Shown: one piece after another, positions 46,564-55,804 of the stretch
Position numbering within the stretch: the first letter of the stretch is position 1
Layout: every line of letters starts with the position of its first letter
Source of the DNA: Qipengyuania algicida
GTDB lineage: Bacteria > Pseudomonadota > Alphaproteobacteria > Sphingomonadales > Sphingomonadaceae
Direction: 5' to 3'
Assembly: GCF_009828025.1 (NCBI RefSeq)
Contig: NZ_WTYA01000002.1
Coordinates: forward strand, 124,001-188,000
Length of the DNA: 64,000 nucleotides
Made by a program: the position numbers and the translations under genes
Notes under the pieces: generated by a model
Told to the model about the DNA's origin: nothing
What the model saw: only the letters and a program-made list of their open reading frames with translations
Database searches by the model: none

Positions 46564-46920
46564 TCAGCCGAGTGCGGCCTTCGCCTGCTGAATGATCGCC
46601 TTGAAGGCAGCGCCTTCGTTCATCGCCAGATCGGCCATCACCTTGCGGTCCAGCTCGATGCCGGCCAGCTTGGTGCCGTGCATGAACTGCGAATAGGTCA
46701 GGCCTTCGGCGCGTACAGCGGCATTGATACGCTGGATCCAAAGGGCGCGGAAGTTGCGCTTCTTAACCTTACGGTCGCGATAGGCGTACTGACCAGCCTT
46801 CTCGACAGCCTGGCGCGCGATGCGAATAGTGTTCTTGCGGCGACCGCGATAGCCCTTGGCCTGGTCAAGAATCCGCTTGTGCTTCTGGCGTGTGGTCACG
46901 CCGCGTTTAATGCGAGGCAT
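46564..46920 (-). CDS. rplT: 50S ribosomal protein L20
   Basis: 118 residues, normal length. [20 protein letters not shown], then [20 protein letters not shown] and [20 protein letters not shown] are diagnostic of L20, which is needed for early 50S assembly and in many bacteria represses its own operon. It follows rpmI by 26 bases. Confidence 0.98.
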   Translation of the reverse strand: MPRIKRGVTTRQKHKRILDQAKGYRGRRKNTIRIARQAVEKAGQYAYRDRKVKKRNFRALWIQRINAAVRAEGLTYSQFMHGTKLAGIELDRKVMADLAMNEGAAFKAIIQQAKAALG

Positions 46921-46946
46921 TTCTTATCTCCTGCGTGTAACCGGGC

Positions 46947-47150
46947 TCAATCGAGGCCGTAAGGGGCCCATTTCTTCACGTGCTTGACGTCGCTTTCGGA
47001 CAGCACGGAAGTTCCACGGTTCTGGCGGATGTACTTCGCATTGTGGCTGATCAGGCGGTGGCGCTTGCCTGCGACACCATGCTTGACCTTGCCGGTCGCG
47101 GTGAATTTGAAGCGCTTCTTCACACCGCTCTTGGTCTTCATCTTGGGCAT
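46947..47150 (-). CDS. rpmI: 50S ribosomal protein L35
   Basis: 67 residues from ATG 47150, preceded by [40 protein letters not shown] is the L35 pattern; the ending is [10 protein letters not shown]. First gene of the rpmI-rplT pair. infC is not adjacent, as in many alphaproteobacteria; the upstream neighbour is an SDR gene. Confidence 0.98.
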   Translation of the reverse strand: MPKMKTKSGVKKRFKFTATGKVKHGVAGKRHRLISHNAKYIRQNRGTSVLSESDVKHVKKWAPYGLD

Positions 47151-47271
47151 TTTCATCTCCTTTGTCAGAGACACGTCCGAACCGGCCCTGGCAGCCCTTT
47201 CAGCCAGGCAGGCGGATATTTCACGTGTCGGTGAAGGCCGCGCACATAGCGTCTGATCACAAAAACGCAAG

Positions 47272-48015
47272 TCAGAAGTGGCTGAGATAGCCGCCATCGA
47301 CCGCCAATGTTTGGCCGGTGACATAGCTCGCCTCTGGCGAGGCAAGGAATGCGACAGCCCCGGCGATCTCTCCCGGCTCGCCCCAGCGCCCGAGCGATGT
47401 GCGCCGGGCAAGGTGCTGCGCGATGCTCGCATCTTCGACCATCGAGCGATTCGCTTCGGTAGCGAAATAGCCGGGTGCGACGGCGTTGACCGTGATGCCC
47501 TGCCCGCCCAGCTCGGCAGCGAGCGCGCGAGTCATCGCGGCCAGTCCGCCCTTGCTGGCGGTGTAGAGCACGTCGCCCCTCGCAATCTCGGCAGCGATGG
47601 AAGTGATGTTGACGATCCGCCCATATCTGCGCGCCCGCATCAGCTTGGCCGCACGGCGGGCCAGATCGAATGGCGCGACGAGGTTGGATTCGAGCATCGC
47701 CCGCATGTCCGCCCGCCCCAGCTCATCCAGGCCGCGCCGATCGCGCTGCCCGACGTTGTTGACGAGGATATCGAGTCCGCCTGCGTCCTCAAGCCTGGCA
47801 AACGCCTGCTCGCTCGCCGCATCGTCAGTGATGTCGAAGGTGAGCGCTCCCGCCTTGCGACCGATTTGGTGCGCCGCCTGTTCGAGAGCCTCTGGATCAC
47901 GCCCGTTGAGCCAGACCTGTGCGCCACCCTCCGCCAGCCGCCGCGCAATTTCGAAGCCAAGCCCTCGCGCAGCGCCAGTCACCAGCGCGATTCGTCCCTC
48001 CAGCTGTCCAGTCAT
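47272..48015 (-). CDS. SDR-family oxidoreductase
   Basis: 247 residues. [22 protein letters not shown] binds the cofactor; [36 protein letters not shown] (Ser-Tyr-Lys) and [12 protein letters not shown] follow, ending in [16 protein letters not shown]. The features resemble gluconate or 3-oxoacyl-ACP reductase types; substrate unknown. It starts one base after the next SDR gene stops, so the pair is co-transcribed. Confidence 0.88.
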   Translation of the reverse strand: MTGQLEGRIALVTGAARGLGFEIARRLAEGGAQVWLNGRDPEALEQAAHQIGRKAGALTFDITDDAASEQAFARLEDAGGLDILVNNVGQRDRRGLDELGRADMRAMLESNLVAPFDLARRAAKLMRARRYGRIVNITSIAAEIARGDVLYTASKGGLAAMTRALAAELGGQGITVNAVAPGYFATEANRSMVEDASIAQHLARRTSLGRWGEPGEIAGAVAFLASPEASYVTGQTLAVDGGYLSHF

Positions 48016-48016
48016 G

Positions 48017-48769
48017 TCAGTCTTCGTAGATCATCTTTACCGTCATGCCACCATCGACGTTGATCGCCTGCCCGGTGACGAACCCGGCGCCGACCAGCCA
48101 TTCGACCGCGTCGGCGATGTCTTCGGGCCTGCCTACCCGGCCGGCTGGATGCTGTTTGCGATCACGTGGTCGATGCTCGGGATTGCTCCGGTCGGCCTGT
48201 TTCTGCCACGGCCCGGTCTCGATCCAGCCGGGGCGCACGGCATTGACGCGAATATCTGGACCGAGCGAGACGGCCATCGCCCGGGTCAGCGCATCGAGTC
48301 CGCCCTTCGCCGCCGAATAGGCGTAGGTCTCCGGCTCGCTCATTATGGCGCGGGTCGAGGATATATTGATCACGTTGGCCTGTTCCGCCTTGCGCAAAAG
48401 CGGCAGCGCCGCACGTGTGCAAAGGAACGCGCCGGTCAGGCTGGCATCGATCCAGCTGTGCCAGTCGTCGAGCGACAGATCCTCCAGCGGTCCGCAATAG
48501 GGATCGGCGATCCCTGCGTTGTTGACCAGAACACCAAGCGGCTGATCGCCCATTTGGGCGAAGGCCTCCTTGACCGCAGACTCTCTGCCGACATCACATT
48601 CGATTAGCGAGGCGGTCGAATCAGGCAGGGCAGCGCGCAATTCGTCGAGCGCCGCCGCGTCGCGGTCGAGTCCGATTACACGCCAACCCAAGCCATGAAA
48701 ATGCATCAGCACGGCACGTCCGATACCGGCCCCCGCACCGGTCACGATCAGGGATTTTGTCTGCTCCAT
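48017..48769 (-). CDS. SDR-family oxidoreductase
   Basis: 250 residues. VTGAGAGIGRAVLMHFHGLGW with GLDRDAAALDEL binds NAD(P); VNNAGIADPY, INISSTRAIMSEPETYAYSA-AKGGLDALT and the C-terminal VTGQAINVDGGMTVKMIYED are SDR hallmarks. It is the upstream partner of the SDR at 47272-48015 but clearly not a recent copy, since the N-terminal and substrate regions differ. Substrate unknown. Confidence 0.88.
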   Translation of the reverse strand: MEQTKSLIVTGAGAGIGRAVLMHFHGLGWRVIGLDRDAAALDELRAALPDSTASLIECDVGRESAVKEAFAQMGDQPLGVLVNNAGIADPYCGPLEDLSLDDWHSWIDASLTGAFLCTRAALPLLRKAEQANVINISSTRAIMSEPETYAYSAAKGGLDALTRAMAVSLGPDIRVNAVRPGWIETGPWQKQADRSNPEHRPRDRKQHPAGRVGRPEDIADAVEWLVGAGFVTGQAINVDGGMTVKMIYED

Positions 48770-48861
48770 AGGTTTGCGAACGCGGCGCGTGGCTGACGGT
48801 GCCCGAGTTCGGAACCGGTTCGCCCTGCGATCCGTCTCATGGACATAACAAGGAGCATCTC

Positions 48862-49611
48862 ATGCAAAGATTTGAAGGTCAGCGTTTTCTCATCACCGGC
48901 GGAACATCGGGTATCGGCCTGGCAACAGCCAAGCGCCTGAGCGAAGAAGGTGCGTTCGTCCTGCTGACCGGCAACACCCAAGAGCATATTGAAACGACGC
49001 GAAAAGAACTGCCGACAGCAACCGTCGTTGCCAATGACGCCTCCGATCCAGCAGCAGTCGACGCGCTGGTCAAACAGGCGCAGGATTTTGCGCCCGACGG
49101 TCTCGACGGTGCTTTCCTCAACGCAGGGATCGGCACATTCGCCGGGATCGATTCGATCAAGCAGGACGAGCTGGAGCGGTTGTGGGCGGTGGATTTGCGC
49201 GCGCCATTTCTCCAGTCGGCGAAGCTCGGCGATTTGCTCAAGGACGGGGCATCGCTGCTGCTGATCGGATCGGGAACCGTCGGCGGCGGACGGGCCGATA
49301 TGGCTGCCTATTCGATGATGAAGGCGGGTATCCGCCAGCTTACCCGCTCATTGGCCACACAGTACGCCCCCCGCAAGATCAGGGTCAACACAATCACGCC
49401 GGGCGCGACCGACACGGGCTTCCACGCTGGCGGCGGCATGGCCGAGGACGAAATCGAGACTTATCACGAAAAGGTAGCCAAGGCCGTTCCCCTGGGACGG
49501 GTCGGCAAGCCGGAAGACGTTGCAGCGGCTGCCGCATTCCTCATGTCCAGCGATGCCGCATTCATCACCGGCACCGAGCTGCGTGTCGACGGCGGCCTGA
49601 CGATGGCCTGA
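48862..49611 (+). CDS. SDR-family oxidoreductase
   Basis: 249 residues from ATG 48862 with an AAGGAG site. LITGGTSGIGLATAKRLSEEG, NAGIGTFAGID, SLLLIGSGTVGGGRADMAAY-SMMKAG (Ser, Tyr, Lys) and PGATDTGFHAGGGMAEDE are visible, ending ITGTELRVDGGLTMA. It is divergent from the two minus-strand SDR genes. Catalytic serine is in the GSGTVGG segment. Substrate unknown. Confidence 0.88.
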   Translation: MQRFEGQRFLITGGTSGIGLATAKRLSEEGAFVLLTGNTQEHIETTRKELPTATVVANDASDPAAVDALVKQAQDFAPDGLDGAFLNAGIGTFAGIDSIKQDELERLWAVDLRAPFLQSAKLGDLLKDGASLLLIGSGTVGGGRADMAAYSMMKAGIRQLTRSLATQYAPRKIRVNTITPGATDTGFHAGGGMAEDEIETYHEKVAKAVPLGRVGKPEDVAAAAAFLMSSDAAFITGTELRVDGGLTMA

Positions 49612-49620
49612 TGCGCGCGT

Positions 49621-50424
49621 TCAGTGGTCGTGGTGGTGGTGCGCGCTTGTCGCGCCCATCGCCTCGAGCACGTCGTCCAGCCGCGCGGGATCGCCCAGTG
49701 CGATAACCCGTCCATCGCTTTCCGCATCGAGCGGGTGGCCCTGCCAGTCGGACATGGTGCCGCCCGCACCCTCGACCACCGGCACCAGCGCGGCGAAATC
49801 GTAGAGCTTGAGGCCAGCCTCACACACGATATCGACATGGCCGCCCGACAAGAGACCGTAATTGTAGCAATCGCCGCCCCAGATGATCTTTTTCTCCGCG
49901 ACCGATCCGGCGAGGCCCATGAAGGCATCGATCTCGTCGCCGGTGAACAAATTGGGACTGGTCGTGCCGAGAACGGCATCACCCAGCGCATTACAGGTTC
50001 GCACCCGCGCAGCTTTGCCGTTGAAAGTCGTCCCCGCACCGATCCGCCCGACCCAGCGTTCCTTCAGGATCGGCTGATCGATCACGCCCACCACCGGCCA
50101 GCCGCTTTCGACCAACGCAATCAACGTGCCGAAAATCGGCCGCCCGGCGATGAAGCTGGTGGTGCCGTCGATCGGATCGAGTATCCACTGCCGTTCGCTG
50201 CCCTCGCGAACCGCGCCATATTCTTCACCCACGATGCCGTCGCCGGGACGCTCTGCGTCCAATATCGCGCGCATCGCCGCTTCAGCCGCGCGGTCAGCCT
50301 CGGTGACGAAACTGCGGTCGGCCTTGCGCTCTTCGGACCATTGTCCGCGGAACAGCGGACGGATGGCTTCACCTGCGGCATCTGCGAGGCGGTTGGCGAG
50401 AGTGACGTCTGACGAATCCGGCAT
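49621..50424 (-). CDS. hisN: Histidinol-phosphatase-type inositol monophosphatase family protein
   Basis: 267 residues. Mg-dependent phosphatase motifs: VGEEYGAV, WILDPIDGTTSFIAGRP (DPxDGTT) and GGDCYNYGLLSGGHVDIVCE, with LYDFAALVPVVEGAGG at the end. Length and motifs match HisN-type enzymes of the IMPase family that dephosphorylate histidinol phosphate; inositol or other monophosphates are alternatives. The protein ends HHHHDH, an unusual natural His-rich tail. Confidence 0.85.
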   Translation of the reverse strand: MPDSSDVTLANRLADAAGEAIRPLFRGQWSEERKADRSFVTEADRAAEAAMRAILDAERPGDGIVGEEYGAVREGSERQWILDPIDGTTSFIAGRPIFGTLIALVESGWPVVGVIDQPILKERWVGRIGAGTTFNGKAARVRTCNALGDAVLGTTSPNLFTGDEIDAFMGLAGSVAEKKIIWGGDCYNYGLLSGGHVDIVCEAGLKLYDFAALVPVVEGAGGTMSDWQGHPLDAESDGRVIALGDPARLDDVLEAMGATSAHHHHDH

Positions 50425-50520
50425 GGGCAGCGCGCTACACCTTCCTTGCAGCTTGTGCTATGCTTCACAAATAGCCGGGGGTCGCGTGGGTTCGCATCAC
50501 CGGTAGAGGGACCGGTGACA

Positions 50521-51516
50521 GTGGACGAAGGCGATGGACTGACGTCTCTGACGGGGGCGACACGCGCGGGCTTGCCGCTGGCGTTCAGTCGTGCGCCCTG
50601 CGCGCGTCTTCGACCCTGGATTGCAAGAATGGGCGTAACCCAGGTCGATCTGCCCGAAGGCCAAGCGGTCGAGGGGACAATTCTATCGGAGAGCGCCGCA
50701 CTCCGAATTGTGTTCGGCAGCAATTGGTCGGCCACGACCCGTGACGGGCAGCAGCTGTTCAAACCGGGAGGTCGCGGTATGACTCTCCTGTTCGGCCCCC
50801 ATTCCCGGGCGATGCCGGTACGTGTCAGCGGAAGCTTCGCCGTAGCGACGATAAATCTCACTGCCGGTGCCAATGCAGCTCTCGGCGGTCCGAATCCAGT
50901 CGAAATGCTTGACCGGATTATCGATTACGATGCCCACGTCGGCCACGGGAATTTGTCCGAACGCCTGCTGCACATAAACGGGGCGGAAAACTGGATCGAA
51001 GCGATCGAACGTGAGTATCTGAGGTTTGTAGATCGTTACCGGCCGCCTCAGCCCAATACGCTGATTACGCATTTTGAAATTGCGACACTGGGCGATCCGA
51101 CATTTCCCCTTGGCGATTTCGCTGCTGCGCATTCGATCTGCCAGCGCACGCTCGAGCGGCTGGTACGCAAGGAGATGGGTGTGACGCCCGGTCTTGCACT
51201 GCGCCGCGCTCGCGCGCTCGATATGGCAGCGGTCCTGCTGGGCGTTGCCATAAAGGAGGACGAGCCCGAACTCCGCCTCAGATATTTCGACCAGTCCCAT
51301 CTCATTCGCGAAATGCGCCATTTCTTTGACCTGACCCCAAGCCAGTTCATCGAGATAGACCGCCCGCTGCTCAGGATCGGGGTCGAGATGCGTCAGATTC
51401 GCCGGATCGAGCTGCTCGAGAGTGTCGCAAGCGGTGAACTCAGTCCATGGCGAGACCCTATGGCAGAACCACGCCCGCAGCTGCCTGCGCGAAAGCTCAG
51501 TCGAAGAGCGAGCTGA
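50521..51516 (+). CDS. AraC-family transcriptional regulator
   Basis: 331 residues from GTG 50521, which sits nine bases after GAGGGA; earlier in-frame starts (GTG 50515, and a longer reading to 50446) are possible. A long N-terminal sensing region (to about 200) is followed by an AraC-type domain ([44 protein letters not shown]). It is a distant relative of the pair at 44575-46436. Its 3' end overlaps the end of prs by 20 bases. Confidence 0.8.
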   Translation: MDEGDGLTSLTGATRAGLPLAFSRAPCARLRPWIARMGVTQVDLPEGQAVEGTILSESAALRIVFGSNWSATTRDGQQLFKPGGRGMTLLFGPHSRAMPVRVSGSFAVATINLTAGANAALGGPNPVEMLDRIIDYDAHVGHGNLSERLLHINGAENWIEAIEREYLRFVDRYRPPQPNTLITHFEIATLGDPTFPLGDFAAAHSICQRTLERLVRKEMGVTPGLALRRARALDMAAVLLGVAIKEDEPELRLRYFDQSHLIREMRHFFDLTPSQFIEIDRPLLRIGVEMRQIRRIELLESVASGELSPWRDPMAEPRPQLPARKLSRRAS

Positions 51517-52432
51517 CCGAGCTCTCGTCGGCGATCCGGCGCACCGCTTCGCCGATCAGCGGCGCTATAGTGAGGATGCGGATTCGCTCGGAATCGAGCG
51601 CAGCATCGGTGGGCCGGATCGAATCGGTGATGACCAGTTCCTTGAGTGCAGAACCATCGACCCGTGCCACCGCTCCACCAGAAAGAACGCCGTGGGTGAT
51701 ATAGGCGGCGACGCTCTTGGCACCATTGTCGAGCAGTGCCTGCGCTGCGTTGCACAGTGTACCACCCGAATCGATGATGTCGTCGATCAGGATGCAATGA
51801 CGGCCCGAAACGTCGCCGATGATGTTCATCACTTCCGATTCGCCGGGCCGGTCACGGCGCTTGTCGACGATCGCCAGCGGCGCATTGTCGAGCCGCTTGG
51901 CCAGCGACCGAGCGCGGACCACACCGCCCACGTCAGGCGAGACGACCATCAAATCCTGGTCGCCATAACGTGCCTGGATATCCGCGGCCATCACCGGCGC
52001 GGCGAACAGATTGTCTGTCGGGATGTCGAAGAAGCCCTGAATCTGCCCGGCGTGCAGATCAACCGCCAGAACGCGGTCGGCGCCCGCCTGAGTAATGATA
52101 TTGGCCACCAGCTTGGCTGAGATCGGGGTGCGCGGGCCGGGTTTGCGGTCTTGCCGGGCGTAGCCGAAATAGGGCACCACCGCTGTAATCCGCCGCGCCG
52201 AGGCGCGCCGCAGCGCATCGATGCAGATCAGCAGCTCCATCAGATTGTCGTTGGCCGGGAAGCTGGTCGACTGGACCAGGAAGACATCCTCGCCGCGCAC
52301 GTTCTCGTGGATCTCGACGAAGATTTCCTCGTCGGCAAAGCGACGCACGCTGGCATCGGTGAGTGGCATCTCGAGATAGCCTGCGATCGCACGCGCGAGC
52401 GGCAGGTTCGAGTTGGCGGCCATGATCTTCAT
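51497..52432 (-). CDS. prs: Ribose-phosphate pyrophosphokinase
   Basis: 311 residues. It makes PRPP from ribose-5-phosphate and ATP for nucleotide, histidine and tryptophan synthesis. [75 protein letters not shown] and [15 protein letters not shown] are the classical PRS blocks. Length and residues are normal. It converges on an AraC gene, with a 20-base 3' overlap. Confidence 0.97.
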   Translation of the reverse strand: MKIMAANSNLPLARAIAGYLEMPLTDASVRRFADEEIFVEIHENVRGEDVFLVQSTSFPANDNLMELLICIDALRRASARRITAVVPYFGYARQDRKPGPRTPISAKLVANIITQAGADRVLAVDLHAGQIQGFFDIPTDNLFAAPVMAADIQARYGDQDLMVVSPDVGGVVRARSLAKRLDNAPLAIVDKRRDRPGESEVMNIIGDVSGRHCILIDDIIDSGGTLCNAAQALLDNGAKSVAAYITHGVLSGGAVARVDGSALKELVITDSIRPTDAALDSERIRILTIAPLIGEAVRRIADESSVSSLFD

Positions 52433-52538
52433 GCAACGAATCCCCGTCAGCGGCTGTGCCCACCGCCTAGCCGAGCGTCATGCGATTGCAACATGGGAGT
52501 CGCGGATTTGCCCGGTGTAGCGCAATTCTGCGCGGGAA

Positions 52539-52669
52539 TTACTCCGCCTGGTGCACGCCCTTGATCCAGCGCGTGCCTTCGTCTGCGTGCGCAGGACCGA
52601 CGCGCACTTCGATGGCACTGTACCGTTCGGTATTTACTTCGCCTGGTGCTCGCCCTTGATCCAGCGCAC
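52539..52669 (-). repeat. Imperfect duplication of the last 35 bases of glpX
   Basis: The last bases of glpX (52634-52668, encoding the ending RWIKGEHQAK and its stop) are repeated about 95 bases downstream at 52539-52573, where they would encode RWIKGVHQAE and a TAA. By my count 32 of 35 positions agree. The copies are offset by 95 bases, so they are in different frames and the second one is not part of glpX. It appears to be a local tandem duplication of the gene's end, or the remains of an earlier gene end. Confidence 0.7.
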
Positions 52670-53608
52670 CGTGCGGCTGGAGGCGCGCATCACCACGCTC
52701 TCGGTGGTCATGCGTCCGTCGCGCAGATATTTGACGCCGTCGAGCAGCGAGCCCGAGGTGACGCCGGTCGCGGCAAAGATACAATCGCCCTTCACCAGAT
52801 CCTCGCGCTTGTAGATCTTGTCGAGATCTTCGACGCCCCATTTGCGCGCGCGTGCCTTCTCATCCTCGTTGCGGAACACCAGCCGGCCATTGAACTGCCC
52901 GCCCACGCAGGTCAGCGCGGCCGCCGCCAGAACGCCTTCGGGCGCACCGCCGGTACCCATATACATGTCGATAGTGGTATCGGGATCAGTCGTGGCGATC
53001 ACGCCGGCGACATCGCCATCGCCGATCAGCACGACGCCGCAACCAAGCTCGCGCAGTTCGGCGATCAGCGCAGAATGGCGCGGACGATCGAGCACGCAGA
53101 TGATGAGATCGCCCGGCGCAACGCCCTTCGCCTCAGCCACGGCGCGCACATTCTCTGTCGGGGTCTTGGCGAGATCGATAATGCCTTCGGGATAGCCGGG
53201 TCCGACCGCAAGCTTTTCCATGTAAACGTCGGGTGCATGAAGCAGGTTGCCCTCGGCAGCTGCTGCCAGCACCGCCAGCGCGTTGGGTCCGGCCTTGGCG
53301 GTGATCGTCGTGCCTTCGAGAGGGTCGAGAGCAATGTCGATCTTGGGGCCTTTTCCGGGAGCGCCGCCGACCTTTTCGCCGATGAACAGCATCGGCGCCT
53401 CGTCGCGCTCGCCCTCGCCGATCACCACGGTGCCATCCATTTCCAGCGTATCGAAAGCGCGACGCATCGCTTCGACCGCAGCGGCGTCGGCGGCCTTTTC
53501 GTCACCGCGACCGATCAGCTTGGATGCGGCGATCGCTGCGGCTTCGGTCACGCGGACCATTTCCAGCACGAGAATGCGGTCGAGCGGGTTGTCAGCAGGT
53601 GAATTCAT
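52634..53608 (-). CDS. glpX: Class II fructose-1,6-bisphosphatase
   Basis: 324 residues from ATG 53608. A gluconeogenic phosphatase, sometimes also acting on sedoheptulose bisphosphate. The GlpX signature is VVIGEGERDEAPMLFIGEKVG, the catalytic-site block is DIALDPLEGTTITAKAGPNALAV, and TTIDMYMGTGGAPEGVLAAAALTC follows. Length is normal. It begins after a divergent secreted protein gene. The 3' end carries a partial repeat (see 52539-52669). Confidence 0.96.
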   Translation of the reverse strand: MNSPADNPLDRILVLEMVRVTEAAAIAASKLIGRGDEKAADAAAVEAMRRAFDTLEMDGTVVIGEGERDEAPMLFIGEKVGGAPGKGPKIDIALDPLEGTTITAKAGPNALAVLAAAAEGNLLHAPDVYMEKLAVGPGYPEGIIDLAKTPTENVRAVAEAKGVAPGDLIICVLDRPRHSALIAELRELGCGVVLIGDGDVAGVIATTDPDTTIDMYMGTGGAPEGVLAAAALTCVGGQFNGRLVFRNEDEKARARKWGVEDLDKIYKREDLVKGDCIFAATGVTSGSLLDGVKYLRDGRMTTESVVMRASSRTVRWIKGEHQAK

Positions 53609-53679
53609 AACCAGTTCACTCTCGAAATTGCGATTGCCACTAAGCGGTTGGCCGCGCCGATAGCCGGAGGAGATACACA

Positions 53680-54432
53680 ATGTCGAGCCGCCAATGGCGC
53701 AGTGTCCTGTTTCTGCTCGTCGGCACACTCACCTGTTTCACCTTGGCGACCCCGTCTTTCGCGCAGGATACGGCAAGCGGTGGAAGCAGCAACGGCACAC
53801 CGACCGCGCTCGGCGCGACGCAAAGCAGCCCGCCGCAGACGATCGATATCCTCGCACCACCACCTCCAGGGCAGGAACTCGACTATCGACCCTGCACGAA
53901 GGAAGAAGAAGCCGCCAAGATTTCCGGCGAGATCGTGGTCTGCCGCGCGCGCAGGAACGATTCTGAAAACGCCTATTCGTCGAAGGAGTCGGCGATGGAT
54001 CGTTATGCCGCGGCCACCGCTTTCCGCGATGCCCCGGCACCCCCTGACCCGTGTGGCCCCAATTGCGGGATATTCAGCGGTCCGGCGACGGTGAGCAACC
54101 TTTGCATCCCCGGCCTCGGCAAATGTCCGCCGCCTCCTGCGCTGTTCATCGACGTGTCGGCGTTGCCGAAGGCGCCGCCGGGATCGGATGCCGACCGCAT
54201 CGCACATGGGTTGGCACCGCTTGGCGAGGACGATGAAGGGCGCGCCCGGCAGGTGATCCTCAAGCAGCAGGAAAAGGCGCTCGATCTTCCGCCACCGGCT
54301 GCCGTCACCCAGGAAGTCCGAGGCAACAGCTCAGGGAAAAAAATCAAAGCCGCTGGAGAACCGGCTCCGCCGCAAGCCGACAATTCGGCGACTAGTCCCG
54401 CAGAATCGGCAGAACCAACGGGGCAGAGGTAA
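53680..54432 (+). CDS. Secreted proline-rich protein of unknown function
   Basis: 250 residues with a signal peptide (1-30, ending ATPSFAQ). The mature part has a short conserved core (YRPCTKEEEAAKISGEIVVC, then RARRND) and a Cys pair in PDPCGPNCGIF, LCIPGLGKC. The GEIVVC...R box resembles a motif found in many small secreted sphingomonad proteins; that is an impression, not a database match. The last 100 residues are low complexity (APPQADNSATSPAESAEP). Its 3' end overlaps the end of hom by 41 bases. Confidence 0.6.
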   Translation: MSSRQWRSVLFLLVGTLTCFTLATPSFAQDTASGGSSNGTPTALGATQSSPPQTIDILAPPPPGQELDYRPCTKEEEAAKISGEIVVCRARRNDSENAYSSKESAMDRYAAATAFRDAPAPPDPCGPNCGIFSGPATVSNLCIPGLGKCPPPPALFIDVSALPKAPPGSDADRIAHGLAPLGEDDEGRARQVILKQQEKALDLPPPAAVTQEVRGNSSGKKIKAAGEPAPPQADNSATSPAESAEPTGQR

Positions 54433-55747
54433 GGCTGGGCGAACCTTCCAGCAGCGCGAGGGCTTCGGCGACACAGCGTTCCGGGCCTTCGTGCGTGACC
54501 ATGGCGAGCAGCACCTCGCCGCCCGACTCCTTGGCGCGACCGCGCTGGATCAGGCTTTCGATCGACACCCCGGCATCGCGCATCGCCGCAGTAATTTCGG
54601 CCAGCACACCCGGCCGGTCGGTGACGGTGAAGCGAATGTAATCGCGACCCGTCCGTCCCCCCGGATCGGCCCGGTCCATCGCCTCCAGTTCGGCAACCGG
54701 TAATGAGAACGGCGGTCCGGCATCGCCGCGCGCCAGATCGATCAGGTCGGCAACGATCGCGCTGGCAGTCGGCCCAGCACCCGCGCCCGCGCCCTGAAAT
54801 AACAGGCGACCGACGAAATTGCCTTCCGCCACCACCGCATTGGTCGGGCCGGATACGTTCGCCAGCGGGTGGTCGAGCGGGACAAGACATGGGCGCACGC
54901 GTTGCAGCAAAGCGGACCTCCCAGTCCCGTTCTGCGGATCATCGCAATCGGCCACCCCAACCAGACGAATAACGAACCCGAGCGCCTTGGCTTGGGAGAT
55001 ATCTGCGGCACTCACCTGAGTTATGCCGCTGATCGCCACACCGTTGAAATCGACCTTCGCGCCGAAACCGATCGCCGCCAGAATGGCGAGCTTGTGCGCC
55101 GCATCCACTCCTTCGATATCGAAGCTGGGATCGGCCTCTGCAAAACCCAGTTCCTGCGCCTCTGCGAGAGCATCGGCGAAATCCGCGCCGGTGCTCTCCA
55201 TGCGCGTGAGGATGTAATTGCAGGTTCCGTTGAGAATCCCATAGATGCGGTCTATCGAATTGGCTGCGGCGCCTTCGCGCAATCCCTTGATGACGGGAAT
55301 GCCGCCCGCGACCGCCGCTTCGAAGCGCAACGCTGCGCCGCTCTGGGCCGCCCGTTCGGCAAGCTCCAGCCCGTGATGGGCGACCATCGCCTTATTTGCC
55401 GTGACCAGCCCTTTGCCTGCACCCAGTGTTGCCCCGGCCAGTTCAAGAGCCGGTCCATCGGAGCCCCCTGCGGCCTCGATCACGACATCGACATCGTCTC
55501 GTTCGGCCAACGCTGTCATGTCCGATTCGAAAGCAAAAGCAGACAGGTCCACCCCGCGATCGCGCGTTCGGTCACGGGCGCTGACGGCGGTGATTTGCAA
55601 TTGCCGCCCTGCCCGCGCCTCGATCAGCGCGCGATTGGCATCGAGCAGTCGAATCACCCCGCAACCGACCGTTCCCAATCCGGCGAGCCCGATTCGCAAG
55701 GGTCGCTGCGCCCCGTTCATGCGATTGCCTTCAGCTTTTTCATCCAT
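54392..55747 (-). CDS. hom: Homoserine dehydrogenase
   Basis: 451 residues (a second ATG at 55720 is a possible start and would drop nine residues). It reduces aspartate semialdehyde to homoserine on the way to threonine and methionine. The N-terminal NADP site is IGLAGLGTVGCGVIRLL. Catalytic blocks: TANKAMVAHHG, FEAAVAGGIPVIKGLREG, ILNGTCNYILTRM, AEADPSFDIEGVDAAHKL. The C-terminal ACT domain (FTVTDRPGVLAEITAAMRDAGVSIESLIQ) suggests feedback by threonine. Confidence 0.95.
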   Translation of the reverse strand: MDEKAEGNRMNGAQRPLRIGLAGLGTVGCGVIRLLDANRALIEARAGRQLQITAVSARDRTRDRGVDLSAFAFESDMTALAERDDVDVVIEAAGGSDGPALELAGATLGAGKGLVTANKAMVAHHGLELAERAAQSGAALRFEAAVAGGIPVIKGLREGAAANSIDRIYGILNGTCNYILTRMESTGADFADALAEAQELGFAEADPSFDIEGVDAAHKLAILAAIGFGAKVDFNGVAISGITQVSAADISQAKALGFVIRLVGVADCDDPQNGTGRSALLQRVRPCLVPLDHPLANVSGPTNAVVAEGNFVGRLLFQGAGAGAGPTASAIVADLIDLARGDAGPPFSLPVAELEAMDRADPGGRTGRDYIRFTVTDRPGVLAEITAAMRDAGVSIESLIQRGRAKESGGEVLLAMVTHEGPERCVAEALALLEGSPSLTSAPLVLPILRD

Positions 55748-55804
55748 GCCTGCGACCTAGCGCAGGGCAGGGATCGGATGGAATGATTTTGTCTTGGGCG
55801 CACC

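Noticed and set aside
52539..52841. Open frame across the end of glpX
   Set aside because: It lies in the wrong frame over glpX for most of its length; only the repeated 3' end looks gene-like.
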